Source: an uncultured Paracoccaceae bacterium
Lineage (GTDB): Bacteria > Pseudomonadota > Alphaproteobacteria > Rhodobacterales > Rhodobacteraceae
Assembly: GCA_943787785.1 (NCBI GenBank)
Contig: CALSNT010000006.1
Location: 124,001 to 188,000, forward strand
Length of the DNA stretch: 64,000 bases
Reading direction: 5' to 3'
The notes under the pieces are model-generated. The model was given only the letters and a program-made list of their open reading frames with translations, ran no database searches and was not told the origin of the DNA. Made by a program: the position numbers and the translations under genes. Position 1 is the stretch's first letter. Each line of letters opens with the position of its first letter. Positions 9,972-19,238 of the stretch are shown piece by piece.

Positions 9972-10691
9972 ATGGCTAAGGCAAATAAGAAAACTGCAGA
10001 CGACAAGACCCCGACCGAAGAGGGCGCCCCCGAGGTGATGTCGCTGGACGAGATGCTGGCCGAGGCGATTGAGGCAGAGGCTGCCAATGACGCGCTGTCG
10101 GACGACGATGAGGACACCGTCGCGCCTGAAGGGGACGACAAAACCGTGTCGCTCGCCCCCGATCCAGCGGACGATCCGGAGGAGGCCGCCGCTGATGCTG
10201 CCGAGATAGCGGACGAGATTGAAACCCTTCGCAACGAACGCGATGACATGCGCGATCGGTTCATGCGCGCCTTGGCCGACGTGGAAAACACACGCAAGCG
10301 GGGCGAACGGGATCGCCGTGAGGCCGAGCAATATGGCGGTTCGAAACTGTCACGCGACATTTTGCCTGTGCATGACAACCTCAAACGCGCCCTTGACGCC
10401 GCGCGCGATGCGGCAGGCGACAAGCCGGAAGGTGAAATCAAGGCGCTGATTGAGGGTGTCGAGCTGACCATGCGCGAGTTGCTGTCAGTGTTTGGCAAAC
10501 ACGGCGTGCGCCCGGTCAGTCCGGAAGTTGGCAGCAAGTTTGATCCGCAGATTCATCAGGCGATGTTTGAGGCGCCAGTGCCGGGCACAAAAGCAGGCGA
10601 CGTTATCCAGGTCATGGCCGACGGTTTCATGCTGCATGATCGTCTGTTGCGCCCGGCTCAGGTCGGGGTGAGTTCGACCCCAAAGAGCTAG
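9972..10691 (+). CDS. grpE: Nucleotide exchange factor GrpE
   Basis: Releases ADP from DnaK in the Hsp70 cycle. It has 239 residues. A long, very acidic, low-complexity N-terminus (about 1-80) precedes the coiled coil with the motif FMRALADVENTRKRGERDR, then the C-terminal beta domain with HGVRPVSPEVGSKFDPQIHQA and the final GFMLHDRLLRPAQVGVS. Second gene after hrcA; dnaK and dnaJ are not in this window. Translation start follows an AAGGCGAAGA ribosome-binding stretch. Confidence 0.96.
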   Translation: MAKANKKTADDKTPTEEGAPEVMSLDEMLAEAIEAEAANDALSDDDEDTVAPEGDDKTVSLAPDPADDPEEAAADAAEIADEIETLRNERDDMRDRFMRALADVENTRKRGERDRREAEQYGGSKLSRDILPVHDNLKRALDAARDAAGDKPEGEIKALIEGVELTMRELLSVFGKHGVRPVSPEVGSKFDPQIHQAMFEAPVPGTKAGDVIQVMADGFMLHDRLLRPAQVGVSSTPKS

Positions 10692-10768
10692 GTTTTCCGA
10701 GATTAACGAGGCGGGATTGTTCGGGCGTTTGGGAATCGTCAATCCGCGATTTCCGATACCGGCAAAAC

Positions 10769-13417
10769 TCAATCCTTGGTCAGCGCCTTTAGTTCATAGA
10801 TCAGTTCCAGAGCTGCTTTCGGGGTAAGCTCATCGGGCAAAACCTTGTCCAGCCGTTCGCCAAGAACGTCGGGAGCAGCGGTGGGTTTCGCCGCAACCGG
10901 GGTGGCGGCAAACAGCGGTAGATCGTCGATCAACGCTTTGGGTTTGGCCGCACCCTCGCGTTCTCCGGCTTCCAGCGCGTTCAGAACATCGCGCGCCCGG
11001 CTGACGACGGCTTCGGGCAATCCGGCAAGACGGGCGACCTGCACGCCGTAAGATCGGTCCGCAGCCCCGTTGCGCACTTCGTGGAGGAAAATCACGTCAC
11101 CTTCCCATTCACGCACAGCAACGGTGGCGTTTTCCACTCCGCCCAGTCGGTCGGCCAACCCAGTCATTTCGTGATAATGTGTCGCGAACAATGCCCGGCA
11201 CCGGTTCACCTCATGCAGATGCTCCAAGGTTGCCCATGCAATGGACAGCCCATCATAGGTTGCTGTTCCGCGCCCGATTTCGTCCAGGATCACAAGTGCG
11301 CGGTCATCGGCCTGATTTAGAATCGCCGCGGTCTCGACCATTTCGACCATGAAGGTCGACCGGCCCCGCGCCAAGTCGTCCGAGGCTCCGACCCGACTGA
11401 ATATCTGGCTGACCAGCCCGATATGGGCCGAGGTCGCGGGCACGTAACACCCGGATTGCGCCAACAAGGTGATCAGCGCGTTTTGCCTTAGCCATGTGGA
11501 TTTGCCAGCCATGTTCGGGCCCGTCAGCAGCTTGATCGCCGCGCCACCTTCAGCGGACAGGTTGCAGTCATTTGCGATGAATGCCGCACTTGATTGTCGA
11601 CGCAGCGCACGTTCCACCACGGGGTGCCGCCCTGCCGCAATCTCAAACGTACGGCTGTCGTCCATGACAGGACGGCACCAGTTTTCGGCTACCGCAAGAT
11701 CGGCCAGTGCTGTTGCCACATCAAATTCGGCCAACGCGGTGGAGAGCTGGCCCAGCGCTTCGGACTGCTCCAGAACAGCAGCAGACAGGGTCGCAAAAAT
11801 CCGTTTCTCAATCTCAAGGGCGCGCCCGCCGGCGTTGAGGATCTTCGTCTCCAACTCGGACAAGTCCAGCGTCGTGAAGCGCACCGCATTGGCTGTCGTC
11901 TGTCGATGGATGAAGCGCTCACTCAACGGCGGAGCGAGCATTTTCTCGGCATGGGTCGCCGTGGTTTCGATGAAGTATCCCAACACATTGTTGTGCTTGA
12001 TTTTCAACGCGGCAATCCCAGCCTCGGAGGCATAATTCGATTGCATTCCGGCAATCACGCCACGCCCCTCGTCGCGCAGTTTGCGGACCTCGTCGAGCTC
12101 TCCGTCATAGTCTGAAGCCACGAAGCCGCCGTCGCGCACCAGAATTGGCGGCTCGGCAACAAGCGCGACATTCAGAATGCCAAGCAGATCGTCGTGGCCA
12201 CCCAATGCAGCGCGGGACTCGTCCAGCAGTTGGGGCAGGTCGATGTCGTCCAGCAGGGCTGATATTTCCAGCGCGACCTGCATTGTGTCGCGCGCCGACG
12301 CCAAATCGCGTGGCCCACCACGTTCCAGCGCCAGCCGTGACAGCGCGCGATCAAGGTCAGGGACCTGCTTCAGTGCGGCGCGCAATTTCGCAGACCGATC
12401 AACATCCTCGACCCATGTGGCAATCGCATCATGGCGGCCCCGGATGACGTCCAGATCACGGGACGGCCCGGACAATCGCCGATCCAGAAGCCGCGCCCCA
12501 CCCGCGGTCACGGTCCGGTCAATGGCTGCGATCAGCGAACCATCGCGGCCGCCAGACAGGCTACGGGTCAGTTCCAGATTTGCCCGAGTCGCAGCATCAA
12601 TTTGCACCGCACTTCCAGCTGCCTCGCGTTTTGGGGCAACCAGTCGGGGATGCTTTCCTTTTTGGGTCAACAGCAGATACTCGGCAATCGCGCCCATCGC
12701 TGCAACCTCTGCCCGTTCAAAGCTGCCGAAGGCATCCAGCGTGTCGACGCCGTAGAGGTCCTGAAGCCGGTCCGCCGCACCCGTGCTGTCAAAGTTCGCC
12801 CGTGCCAATGGGGTCAGCGCCACGCCCTGATCTTCAGCCACTTCGGCCAGATCGGAGAATTGCGCGTCCGAGGTGAGCAATTCGCGTGGTCGCAGGCGCG
12901 CAAGATCCGCCCCAAGACGAACTCGCGGGCAAAGGCTGACAGTCAACTCGCCAGTGGACAAATCACACCAGGCAAGTGCCGCCGATCCGCGAACCTCGGC
13001 CCAGGCCGCCAGCAGATTGGAGCGGCGCGCCTCCAGCAGCGAGTCTTCGGTCAGGGTACCCGGAGTCACCAGTCGAACGACCTCACGATGCACCACTGAC
13101 TTGGAACCGCGTTTCTTTGCCTCTGCAGGGTCTTCCATCTGTTCGCAAACAGCGACACGGAATCCTTTTCGGATCAGCGTCAGGAAATAACCCTCAGCCG
13201 CGTGAACCGGAACGCCACACATCGGTATATCTTCGCCTGCATGCTTGCCGCGTTTGGTTAGCGCAATGTCGAGAGCCGCCGCTGCCGCCACGGCATCGTC
13301 AAAGAACATCTCGTAGAAATCGCCCATGCGATAGAACAGCAGCGCGTCGGCGTGATCTGCCTTGATGGTCAGGTATTGCGCCATCATTGGCGTGGGGGCT
13401 TGTACCGGCTGGTTCAT
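10769..13417 (-). CDS. mutS: DNA mismatch repair protein MutS
   Basis: Recognises mismatches and starts methyl-independent or strand-directed repair with MutL. It has 882 residues, full length. The mismatch-recognition domain carries the [11 protein letters not shown] motif (Phe-X-Glu, about 30-39). The ATPase domain has the Walker [10 protein letters not shown], Walker [12 protein letters not shown] and ATHYHEM. The C-terminus ends in the usual helical dimerisation tail. It faces grpE tail-to-tail with a 77-bp gap and lies divergent from the YrbL-like gene. Confidence 0.97.
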   Translation of the reverse strand: MNQPVQAPTPMMAQYLTIKADHADALLFYRMGDFYEMFFDDAVAAAAALDIALTKRGKHAGEDIPMCGVPVHAAEGYFLTLIRKGFRVAVCEQMEDPAEAKKRGSKSVVHREVVRLVTPGTLTEDSLLEARRSNLLAAWAEVRGSAALAWCDLSTGELTVSLCPRVRLGADLARLRPRELLTSDAQFSDLAEVAEDQGVALTPLARANFDSTGAADRLQDLYGVDTLDAFGSFERAEVAAMGAIAEYLLLTQKGKHPRLVAPKREAAGSAVQIDAATRANLELTRSLSGGRDGSLIAAIDRTVTAGGARLLDRRLSGPSRDLDVIRGRHDAIATWVEDVDRSAKLRAALKQVPDLDRALSRLALERGGPRDLASARDTMQVALEISALLDDIDLPQLLDESRAALGGHDDLLGILNVALVAEPPILVRDGGFVASDYDGELDEVRKLRDEGRGVIAGMQSNYASEAGIAALKIKHNNVLGYFIETTATHAEKMLAPPLSERFIHRQTTANAVRFTTLDLSELETKILNAGGRALEIEKRIFATLSAAVLEQSEALGQLSTALAEFDVATALADLAVAENWCRPVMDDSRTFEIAAGRHPVVERALRRQSSAAFIANDCNLSAEGGAAIKLLTGPNMAGKSTWLRQNALITLLAQSGCYVPATSAHIGLVSQIFSRVGASDDLARGRSTFMVEMVETAAILNQADDRALVILDEIGRGTATYDGLSIAWATLEHLHEVNRCRALFATHYHEMTGLADRLGGVENATVAVREWEGDVIFLHEVRNGAADRSYGVQVARLAGLPEAVVSRARDVLNALEAGEREGAAKPKALIDDLPLFAATPVAAKPTAAPDVLGERLDKVLPDELTPKAALELIYELKALTKD

Positions 13418-13459
13418 CCGGCGACCCTAGTGTCGTGCCAATGCGGCGAAAAGGCAGAA

Positions 13460-13487
13460 TTGCATCCACGACGCCACGCAATATATG
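13460..13487 (+). promoter_or_regulatory. Putative promoter of the YrbL-like gene, near-leaderless
   Basis: TTGCAT (13460-13465), 16-bp spacer, TATATG (13482-13487). The start codon is only 8 bases past the -10 element, which would give a transcript with almost no 5' leader. Confidence 0.45.
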
Positions 13488-13495
13488 ACGGACCC

Positions 13496-14125
13496 ATGAC
13501 TTCGAACCGGATCATACATCTGTCGGACATAGCGCCCATCGGGGCGGGGTCGTCGCATTTTGTCTTTGAGCATCCAGATGACCCGGATGGGCTGATTAAA
13601 TTGCCGCAGCCGATCATCTCGAACATGAAATTCCGGTTTTACGAGCATCGCCACAAAGTAACGGCTGAAAAGGCGCTTGCGCGTCGGGACCTGATTACTG
13701 GCCGCGTGCCGCTTGCGTTGTATCGGGGTCGGGTCGACACTGATTTGGGTCCGGGCTACGTGGTCGAAAGGATTGATGACGGGCACGGGGCGCTGGCAAA
13801 AACCTGCGAACAGTTTCGTCATGTGGGTAAGCTGGATCCAGAAGTTCTTGCTGCGCTCAACACCTATGTCGACAAGATGCTGACGCTTGGCATCGTCTGC
13901 GGCGATATCACACTCAAGAATCTTGCTATTCGGGAATCGGACGGAGGATATGAGGTCATTCAGGTCGACGGGTTGGGTGACCGGGTGATTCCGTTACGGG
14001 CGTGGGTGCCGTCGATCAACCGATTGCGCACGGGCCGACGGTTCAATCGGATCGCAAATAGCATTGGGCTGGGTTGGAACGGGCGGATCTTCTCTGCCCG
14101 TCCAGATCGTAAAACGGCCCGCTAG
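13496..14125 (+). CDS. YrbL-like protein (PhoP regulatory network family, kinase-like fold)
   Basis: A 209-residue protein of the YrbL family, whose biochemical role is unsettled. The start ATG at 13496 (MTSNRIIHL) is chosen because upstream codons have no family match and a promoter-like sequence sits directly before it. Features resembling small kinases are visible: the N-terminal IGAGSSHFVFEHP, a K-rich segment, and VCGDITLKNLAI at about 138-149, reminiscent of a kinase catalytic loop (D...N). Divergent from mutS and convergent with msrA, 4 bp between stops. Family assignment is by motif impression. Confidence 0.7.
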   Translation: MTSNRIIHLSDIAPIGAGSSHFVFEHPDDPDGLIKLPQPIISNMKFRFYEHRHKVTAEKALARRDLITGRVPLALYRGRVDTDLGPGYVVERIDDGHGALAKTCEQFRHVGKLDPEVLAALNTYVDKMLTLGIVCGDITLKNLAIRESDGGYEVIQVDGLGDRVIPLRAWVPSINRLRTGRRFNRIANSIGLGWNGRIFSARPDRKTAR

Positions 14126-14129
14126 CGTA

Positions 14130-14783
14130 TTACGAGGCGAACGGTGCAGCACCGCCCCACAACTGCTTGACCCGCGCATCGCGACCGCAGGCTTTGCGGT
14201 AAAACTTGTAGGCACTGGCTTTTGATTTCGGTCCGCGCCGGGTCACCACGATGCCTTTGCCCCGATAATAATTCTGATGATATTCCTCTGCCGGGTAGAA
14301 CTGTGCTCCGCCCAGAATCGGCGTGACGATTTTGCGGCCCAGATCCTTGGCTGCCTGGGCCTTGGCGGCTTGCGCGACCGCCTTGTCGGCGCTGCTTCCT
14401 GCATAAATCGCTGTTGAATAGCTTTTGCCCCGATCGCAGAACTGACCGCCGGCGTCCGTCGGATCGATACTGCGGAAGAACAGATGCAGAAGGCGCTCTA
14501 GCGAGACCTGATCCGGATCATAGGTCACGCGCACGACCTCGCGGTGGCCGGTGCCGCCTTTGACGACTTGCTTATATGTCGGGTTCGCAACTTTGCCGCC
14601 TGCAAATCCCGATACGACACCCTTAACGCCCTTCACCTTTTCAAAATCCGCTTCAACGCACCAGAAACAACCTCCGGCGAGGATGATGCTGCGTCGTTCG
14701 GCAGCATCAGCAGGGGTGGCGAGGATAGGTCCGGCCAGAAATGCCAGGGCGAACAGGGCAGTTTTCAGAAATGAGCGACGCAT
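14130..14783 (-). CDS. msrA: Exported peptide-methionine (S)-S-oxide reductase MsrA
   Basis: Reduces methionine-S-sulfoxide in proteins. It has 217 residues from the ATG at 14783. An N-terminal signal peptide (about 1-28, hydrophobic core followed by ATPADAAE) precedes the catalytic GCFWC motif (about 38-42), and the body shows FAGGKVANPTYKQV, GTGHREVVRV and the EEYHQNYY segment. The signal peptide suggests periplasmic repair of oxidised proteins rather than the cytosolic role of most MsrA. No MsrB is beside it. Confidence 0.94.
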   Translation of the reverse strand: MRRSFLKTALFALAFLAGPILATPADAAERRSIILAGGCFWCVEADFEKVKGVKGVVSGFAGGKVANPTYKQVVKGGTGHREVVRVTYDPDQVSLERLLHLFFRSIDPTDAGGQFCDRGKSYSTAIYAGSSADKAVAQAAKAQAAKDLGRKIVTPILGGAQFYPAEEYHQNYYRGKGIVVTRRGPKSKASAYKFYRKACGRDARVKQLWGGAAPFAS

Positions 14784-14972
14784 CGGGGATTCTCCTTTGT
14801 TGCGGGCAAAATGACCGCAGCGCCGCACACGGTCGAATAAAGCGCCCGTGAGTTCACGTATCCGTGACAACCGCGCTCTTTCTCGAGAGGTCGAAACTCC
14901 TGAAGGGCGGGCTGCGTGTCTTCTGCATCTCGGGGCGCATTGGGTGCCCCGTTTCTGAGTGGAGAAGTGAGT

Positions 14973-15389
14973 ATGACACGTTTTATCACCGCCGCCGCGA
15001 TCCTGAGCCTGAGTACAGGTGCAGCCTTTGCAGCAGCGCACGCCCCGGCCCCCGCAATTGAGGGAGCTAATCAGGACGTCTCTGCTGGCACCGTCGCCGC
15101 GTCCATGGTTGTTGCACCGCAAAATGGCTGGCTGGTCGTGCACCGCACCGACGCGGAAATGAAGCCGGGCGTTGTGGTCGCACATGCACCCCTGCGCATG
15201 GGCGAAAACACTGACGTCGCAGCGATCCTGACCGAAGAAGTGAAGTCGGGCGAGATGCTGATGCTGATGGTGCACGGCGAAGATGGCGGCATGGCCGTCG
15301 GTCAGTTCGAATACACGCTGGGTGCCAAGGAAGATGGCCCGATTAAGGTCGACGGCAATCTGGTGATGACCGTTATTACCGCCGAGTAA
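14973..15389 (+). CDS. Secreted DUF7282-like protein
   Basis: A 138-residue exported protein of unknown function. The start ATG at 14973 is preceded by GGAGAAG at good spacing and opens a clear signal peptide (MTRFITAAAILSL... ending AFAAAH). The mature part has the pattern of DUF7282-type beta domains: GWLVVHRTD, VVVAHAPLRMGENTDV, LMLMVHGEDG and the final VTVIT-like strand. No cysteines remain in the mature chain. Divergent from the exported msrA across 189 bp, and followed by a clear terminator, so it is a single-gene unit. Assignment to the DUF is by pattern and needs a profile search. Confidence 0.65.
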   Translation: MTRFITAAAILSLSTGAAFAAAHAPAPAIEGANQDVSAGTVAASMVVAPQNGWLVVHRTDAEMKPGVVVAHAPLRMGENTDVAAILTEEVKSGEMLMLMVHGEDGGMAVGQFEYTLGAKEDGPIKVDGNLVMTVITAE

Positions 15390-15450
15390 CAAATGGCCGT
15401 GACACGCGGGGGGCGTAGAATTTTCCCTGCGGGGGCGTGTGTTTGCCCAG

Positions 15451-15481
15451 CCCCGGTACGCTTAGGCGTGCCGGGGTTTTT
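15451..15481 (+). terminator. Intrinsic terminator after the DUF7282-like gene
   Basis: An 11-bp stem (CCCCGGTACGC / GCGTGCCGGGG, one G-T pair) with a TTAG loop, followed by TTTTT. A second GC-rich hairpin without a T run (GGAGGGG / CCCCTCC, 15535-15552) lies between it and the end of argG. Confidence 0.9.
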
Positions 15482-15625
15482 GTAGGGGGCCGCCGGATAT
15501 GAAATCCATCGGTTCGTGGCAGCTGGCGGTGGCTGGAGGGGCCAGCCCCTCCTGACCTCCCCGGGCTACTCTTGCCGAAAAGCCGCTGATGGAACGGAGT
15601 TGGTGGGTTTTTCTGGAGCGTAGCG

Positions 15626-16843
15626 CTATTTGACGCGCCGGTTTCGTGTCGCAATCAGTTTTAAACGCAGTGCGTTCAGCTTGATGAACCCGGCGGCATC
15701 TTTCTGATCGTAGGCACCGGCGTCATCCTCGAATGTCACATGCGCTTCAGAATAAAGCGAGTGATCCGACCACCGGCCGATTGTGCGGACAGACCCCTTG
15801 TAGAGTTTCAGGCGCACCGTTCCGGTGACATGGTCCTGGCTGGCATCAATCGCGGCCTGTAACATTTCACGTTCCGGCGAGAACCAGAAACCATTGTAGA
15901 TCAGCTCGGCGTAGCGCGGCATCAACTCGTCTTTCAGATGCGCGGCACCGCGATCCAGCGTGATTTGTTCGATGCCGCGGTGCGCCTCCAGCAAAACCGT
16001 GCCACCCGGCGTTTCATAGATGCCACGGGATTTCATGCCGACGAAACGGCCCTCGACCAGATCGAGGCGACCAACGCCGTTGCGACCACCAATCTCATTA
16101 AGGCGGGTGAGCAGGGTGGCGGGTGACAAGGCCTCGCCGTTGATGCTCACGGCGTCGCCGCGTTCAAACCCGACCTCGATGATTTCAGCCTCGTCCGGCG
16201 CATCCTCTGGCGACACCGTGCGCTGATAGACATGCTCGGGCGCATCCACCGCCGGATCTTCCAGCGCCTTGCCCTCGGAAGAGGTGTGCAGCAGGTTCGC
16301 ATCGACCGAGAATGGTGCTTCGCCGCGCTTGTCTTTAGCGATCGGGATCTGATGCAGTTCGGCAAATTCGATCAGTTTTGTACGGCTGGACAAATCCCAC
16401 TCGCGCCACGGTGCGATGACCTTGATGTCGGGGTTCAGGGCATAGGCGCTCAGCTCAAACCGTACCTGATCATTGCCCTTGCCTGTCGCGCCGTGGGCGA
16501 TAGCGTCCGCGCCCTCAGCCTCGGCTATTTCAACCAGACGTTTCGAAATCAGCGGGCGCGCGATCGATGTGCCCAGCAAATACAGACCCTCGTAAACCGC
16601 GTTGGCGCGGAACATCGGGAAAACGAAATCGCGGACGAATTCTTCACGCAGATCCTCGATATAAATCGCCGTCGCGCCCATCATCTCGGCTTTGGAGCGG
16701 GCTGGTTCCAGTTCCTCGCCCTGGCCCAGATCGGCGGTGAAGGTCACAACCTCACAACCGTACTCGGTTTTTAACCATTTCAGGATGATCGAAGTGTCCA
16801 ACCCGCCGGAATAGGCAAGGACGACTTTTTTAGGGGCAGACAT
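15626..16843 (-). CDS. argG: Argininosuccinate synthase
   Basis: Joins citrulline and aspartate with ATP to make argininosuccinate in arginine synthesis. It has 405 residues from [18 protein letters not shown], the standard ArgG N-terminus with the ATP PP-motif SGGLDTS. Further signatures include [22 protein letters not shown] and the C-terminal [13 protein letters not shown]. The frame stays open for 109 codons upstream, but that stretch shows no ArgG similarity, so the start at 16843 is preferred. Monocistronic by appearance. Confidence 0.97.
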   Translation of the reverse strand: MSAPKKVVLAYSGGLDTSIILKWLKTEYGCEVVTFTADLGQGEELEPARSKAEMMGATAIYIEDLREEFVRDFVFPMFRANAVYEGLYLLGTSIARPLISKRLVEIAEAEGADAIAHGATGKGNDQVRFELSAYALNPDIKVIAPWREWDLSSRTKLIEFAELHQIPIAKDKRGEAPFSVDANLLHTSSEGKALEDPAVDAPEHVYQRTVSPEDAPDEAEIIEVGFERGDAVSINGEALSPATLLTRLNEIGGRNGVGRLDLVEGRFVGMKSRGIYETPGGTVLLEAHRGIEQITLDRGAAHLKDELMPRYAELIYNGFWFSPEREMLQAAIDASQDHVTGTVRLKLYKGSVRTIGRWSDHSLYSEAHVTFEDDAGAYDQKDAAGFIKLNALRLKLIATRNRRVK

Positions 16844-17166
16844 GGGGCGCACTCCGACATGGAAGGATCGCGCGCGGTGGTATTGGAGTCGCGGCGTGCC
16901 TGCAAGCGAAAGCGGGCGCGGCCCACTGGCCACGCCCACACTCAAAATGTATTCATCTGACTTGGGCGGCCATATTCCCGACCGACGTTTCCGTTCGTAT
17001 AGGGCATCTGGAGGCAATGTGTTCCCGCGCCTGGCCGCAATGTGCGCACTTTCAGCGACACCAGCCTGGGTTTTGACTGCGCCTTGCTGTGTGGCCACGA
17101 TGCAGGTTTGTGTTGCGGCAGCGCTGTCGTGAGCCGTCGCCGATTCTGCACTCAAGGTGCCAAGCG
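16844..17166. other. Intergenic stretch without a supported gene
   Basis: 323 bp between the argG start and the Nudix gene stop. Open frames exist on both strands but none has a ribosome-binding site, a family motif or consistent codon use. It must hold the argG promoter, which I could not place convincingly. Confidence 0.5.
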
Positions 17167-17604
17167 TCACCGCATCCAGCGAGAAACCATCATCCGGTCA
17201 CCCGGATTCGCCAACACCTCGACAGCTTCGACCGGCGGAAGAAATATCGAGGTATGACCTGCCTCTGAAGGAGGCCCGTGCGGCCGGGCCGGGGTCGCCA
17301 CATAGACCGAGCAGATCTTCTCGGCCCAGAAATCGTACTCCGGCATCCATGTGAAACGACGGAACGCGCCGAGCCGACGCGCCCGCCCAATGCGCCAGCC
17401 GGTTTCCTCGAACACCTCACGGTGCAGGGCGGCAATCGGGTGCTCGCCGGGGTCGATTCCACCTCCTGGAAGCTGAAAATCATTGTCCGGTGCAGCCTGA
17501 TGAGTCAGCAGCAGGTTGCCACCGAGTGGCAGGATCGCATAGACGCCGGGGCGCAGGCGATACCGGACATCGCTACGGGGTGGCTCACCCACTCGTTTCA
17601 GCAT
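17167..17604 (-). CDS. Nudix hydrolase
   Basis: A 145-residue Nudix enzyme; substrate not predictable. The Nudix box is complete: [23 protein letters not shown] at about 47-69, matching GX5EX7REUXEEXGU. The N-terminal strand region ([19 protein letters not shown]) and FQLPGGG are as in MutT-like proteins. It is divergent from hslO, and the start codon lies only 13 bp from the predicted hslO -35 element. Not to be confused with mutT at 48.6 kb. Confidence 0.88.
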   Translation of the reverse strand: MLKRVGEPPRSDVRYRLRPGVYAILPLGGNLLLTHQAAPDNDFQLPGGGIDPGEHPIAALHREVFEETGWRIGRARRLGAFRRFTWMPEYDFWAEKICSVYVATPARPHGPPSEAGHTSIFLPPVEAVEVLANPGDRMMVSRWMR

Positions 17605-17616
17605 GTGTCAGACCCC

Positions 17617-17646
17617 TTGGACGCCGCAGCCGGCCGCCTATATAGT
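17617..17646 (+). promoter_or_regulatory. Putative hslO promoter
   Basis: TTGGAC (17617-17622) followed by overlapping -10 candidates TATATA (17639-17644, 16-bp spacer) and TATAGT (17641-17646, 18-bp spacer), 10-30 bp before the possible hslO starts. Confidence 0.55.
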
Positions 17647-17674
17647 GCGCTTATCAATGAAAGGCACACCCCAG

Positions 17675-18670
17675 ATGAACCTTGGCGCACAAATTGCCTG
17701 GGACGATACTGTCCTGCCGTTTCAGCTTGACCGATCCGACGTTCGCGGCCGGGTCGCCCGTCTTGATGGCGTGCTGAACCGCGTTTTAGAACAGCACGAA
17801 TACCCCGCTTCGATTGAGGGGCTGGTGGCGGAAGCCGTTATGCTGACAGCAATGATTGGGCAGACGATCAACCTGCGCTGGAAGCTGAGTCTGCAAATTC
17901 GTGGCGATGGTCCCGCGCGCCTGATTGCGACCGATTTTCTGTCACCGGCTGAACCCGGCGGCCCGGCGCGGTTGCGTGGTTATGCGAGTTATGATGCGGA
18001 TCGCCTTGACGCGGATGTGCGGGCATTCGACCAGATCGGCAAAGGCTATTTCGCGGTCCTGATCGACCAAGGCGACGGCACAACTCCGTATCAGGGCATC
18101 ACGCCGATTGCCGGTGGTTCGCTTTCCGCCTGCGCGGAAACCTATTTTGCCCAGTCCGAGCAGCTTCCAACGCGGTTTTCGCTGTCGATGGGTCGATCGC
18201 ATTTGCCAGGCCAGGCCGAGCAATGGCGCGGTGGCGGGGTCATGTTGCAGCACATGCCCAAGGCCTCGCCGTTGATGCAGGGTGGTGGGTCCGGCGAGGG
18301 CGGTTTGTTGGCCGCCAGCGATGTTGTGCATGACGACGATGCAGATGCATGGAACCGTGCGAATACGCTGCTGGACACGGTTGAGGAGATCGAGCTGATT
18401 GGTCCAACCGTGCAGCCGACCGAGCTGTTGGTTCGCCTGTTTCACGAAGAGGCCCCGCGCGTTTTTGACAGCCAGCCGGTCAGTTTCGGCTGCACCTGTT
18501 CGGACGACAAAGTGCGTCAGAGCCTGTCGATCTATTCGGCGAAAGACATCGCCCACATGACGACGGATGAAGGCAATGTAACGGCCGATTGCCAGTTTTG
18601 TGGGGCACATTATGTGTTTGACCCGGCCACTCTGGGGTTCGAGGCGACCGGGGTATCTGGTGACGCCTGA
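17675..18670 (+). CDS. hslO: Redox-regulated molecular chaperone Hsp33 (HslO)
   Basis: A holdase chaperone switched on by oxidation. It has 331 residues from ATG 17675 (MNLGAQIAWDD), which matches the usual family start; an ATG at 17657 would add six residues. The C-terminal zinc centre is intact, with CTC in FGCTCSDDK and CQFC further on, giving the four redox-active cysteines. The N-terminal substrate-binding region contains the LDGVLNRVL and GGGVMLQHMP segments. The 3' end overlaps the next Nudix gene by 11 bp. Confidence 0.96.
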   Translation: MNLGAQIAWDDTVLPFQLDRSDVRGRVARLDGVLNRVLEQHEYPASIEGLVAEAVMLTAMIGQTINLRWKLSLQIRGDGPARLIATDFLSPAEPGGPARLRGYASYDADRLDADVRAFDQIGKGYFAVLIDQGDGTTPYQGITPIAGGSLSACAETYFAQSEQLPTRFSLSMGRSHLPGQAEQWRGGGVMLQHMPKASPLMQGGGSGEGGLLAASDVVHDDDADAWNRANTLLDTVEEIELIGPTVQPTELLVRLFHEEAPRVFDSQPVSFGCTCSDDKVRQSLSIYSAKDIAHMTTDEGNVTADCQFCGAHYVFDPATLGFEATGVSGDA

Positions 18671-19238
18671 GCGGATTCGCAAAGCGTTGGCGGCCTTTGG
18701 GCCGCCATCGTCGGATTATGACCTGAACAGCAGTGTCGACTTGCCTCCAGGCCGCAAGTTGCGCGGCGCGGCGGTGCTGATCGGGCTAACCCCAGAAGCT
18801 GAGGTGATTCTGACAGTCCGCTCGTCGGCCCTAAAACATCATCCCGGTCAGATCGCCTTTCCAGGTGGCAAGATCGAAGCGGGCGAGACTGCGGAAACTG
18901 CCGCTTTACGCGAGGCCGAGGAGGAGATTGGTCTGCAGCCGGGCGCGGTCGACGTTCTGGGCGTCATGCCGACCCACGAAACGGTAACCAGTTTTACGAT
19001 TACCCCGGTTCTTGGCTGGGTCGACTCCGCCTTCGAGCCTGTCCCCGAGGTAGGAGAGGTGGCCGAGGTGTTCCGCGCGCCGCTGCCGCATGTGACTGAT
19101 CCGACCCGGTTCAGGGTCGAATCACGGCGCTGGCGCGGGCAACGCCGATATTACTATGCGGTGCCCTATGGCCCATATTACATCTGGGGCGCGACGGCAC
19201 GGATTCTGCGCGCATTGGCGGATCGGATGGCGGTATGA
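18660..19238 (+). CDS. CoA pyrophosphatase-type Nudix hydrolase
   Basis: Likely cleaves coenzyme A or related diphosphates. It has 192 residues from GTG 18660, which overlaps the hslO end and has a GGGG stretch upstream. The Nudix box is GGKIEAGETAETAALREAEEEIGL, and the preceding LTVRSSALKHHPGQIAFPGG is the UPF0035/NudL hallmark that separates CoA pyrophosphatases from other Nudix enzymes. Its stop overlaps the next start as ATGA, so hslO, this gene and the CCA enzyme form one operon. Confidence 0.9.
   Translation: MTPERIRKALAAFGPPSSDYDLNSSVDLPPGRKLRGAAVLIGLTPEAEVILTVRSSALKHHPGQIAFPGGKIEAGETAETAALREAEEEIGLQPGAVDVLGVMPTHETVTSFTITPVLGWVDSAFEPVPEVGEVAEVFRAPLPHVTDPTRFRVESRRWRGQRRYYYAVPYGPYYIWGATARILRALADRMAV

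Noticed and set aside
16844-17170. An N-terminal extension of ArgG or a separate gene in the same frame
   Set aside because: The 109 open codons show no ArgG similarity, no ribosome-binding site and no protein-like pattern; the family start is at 16843.
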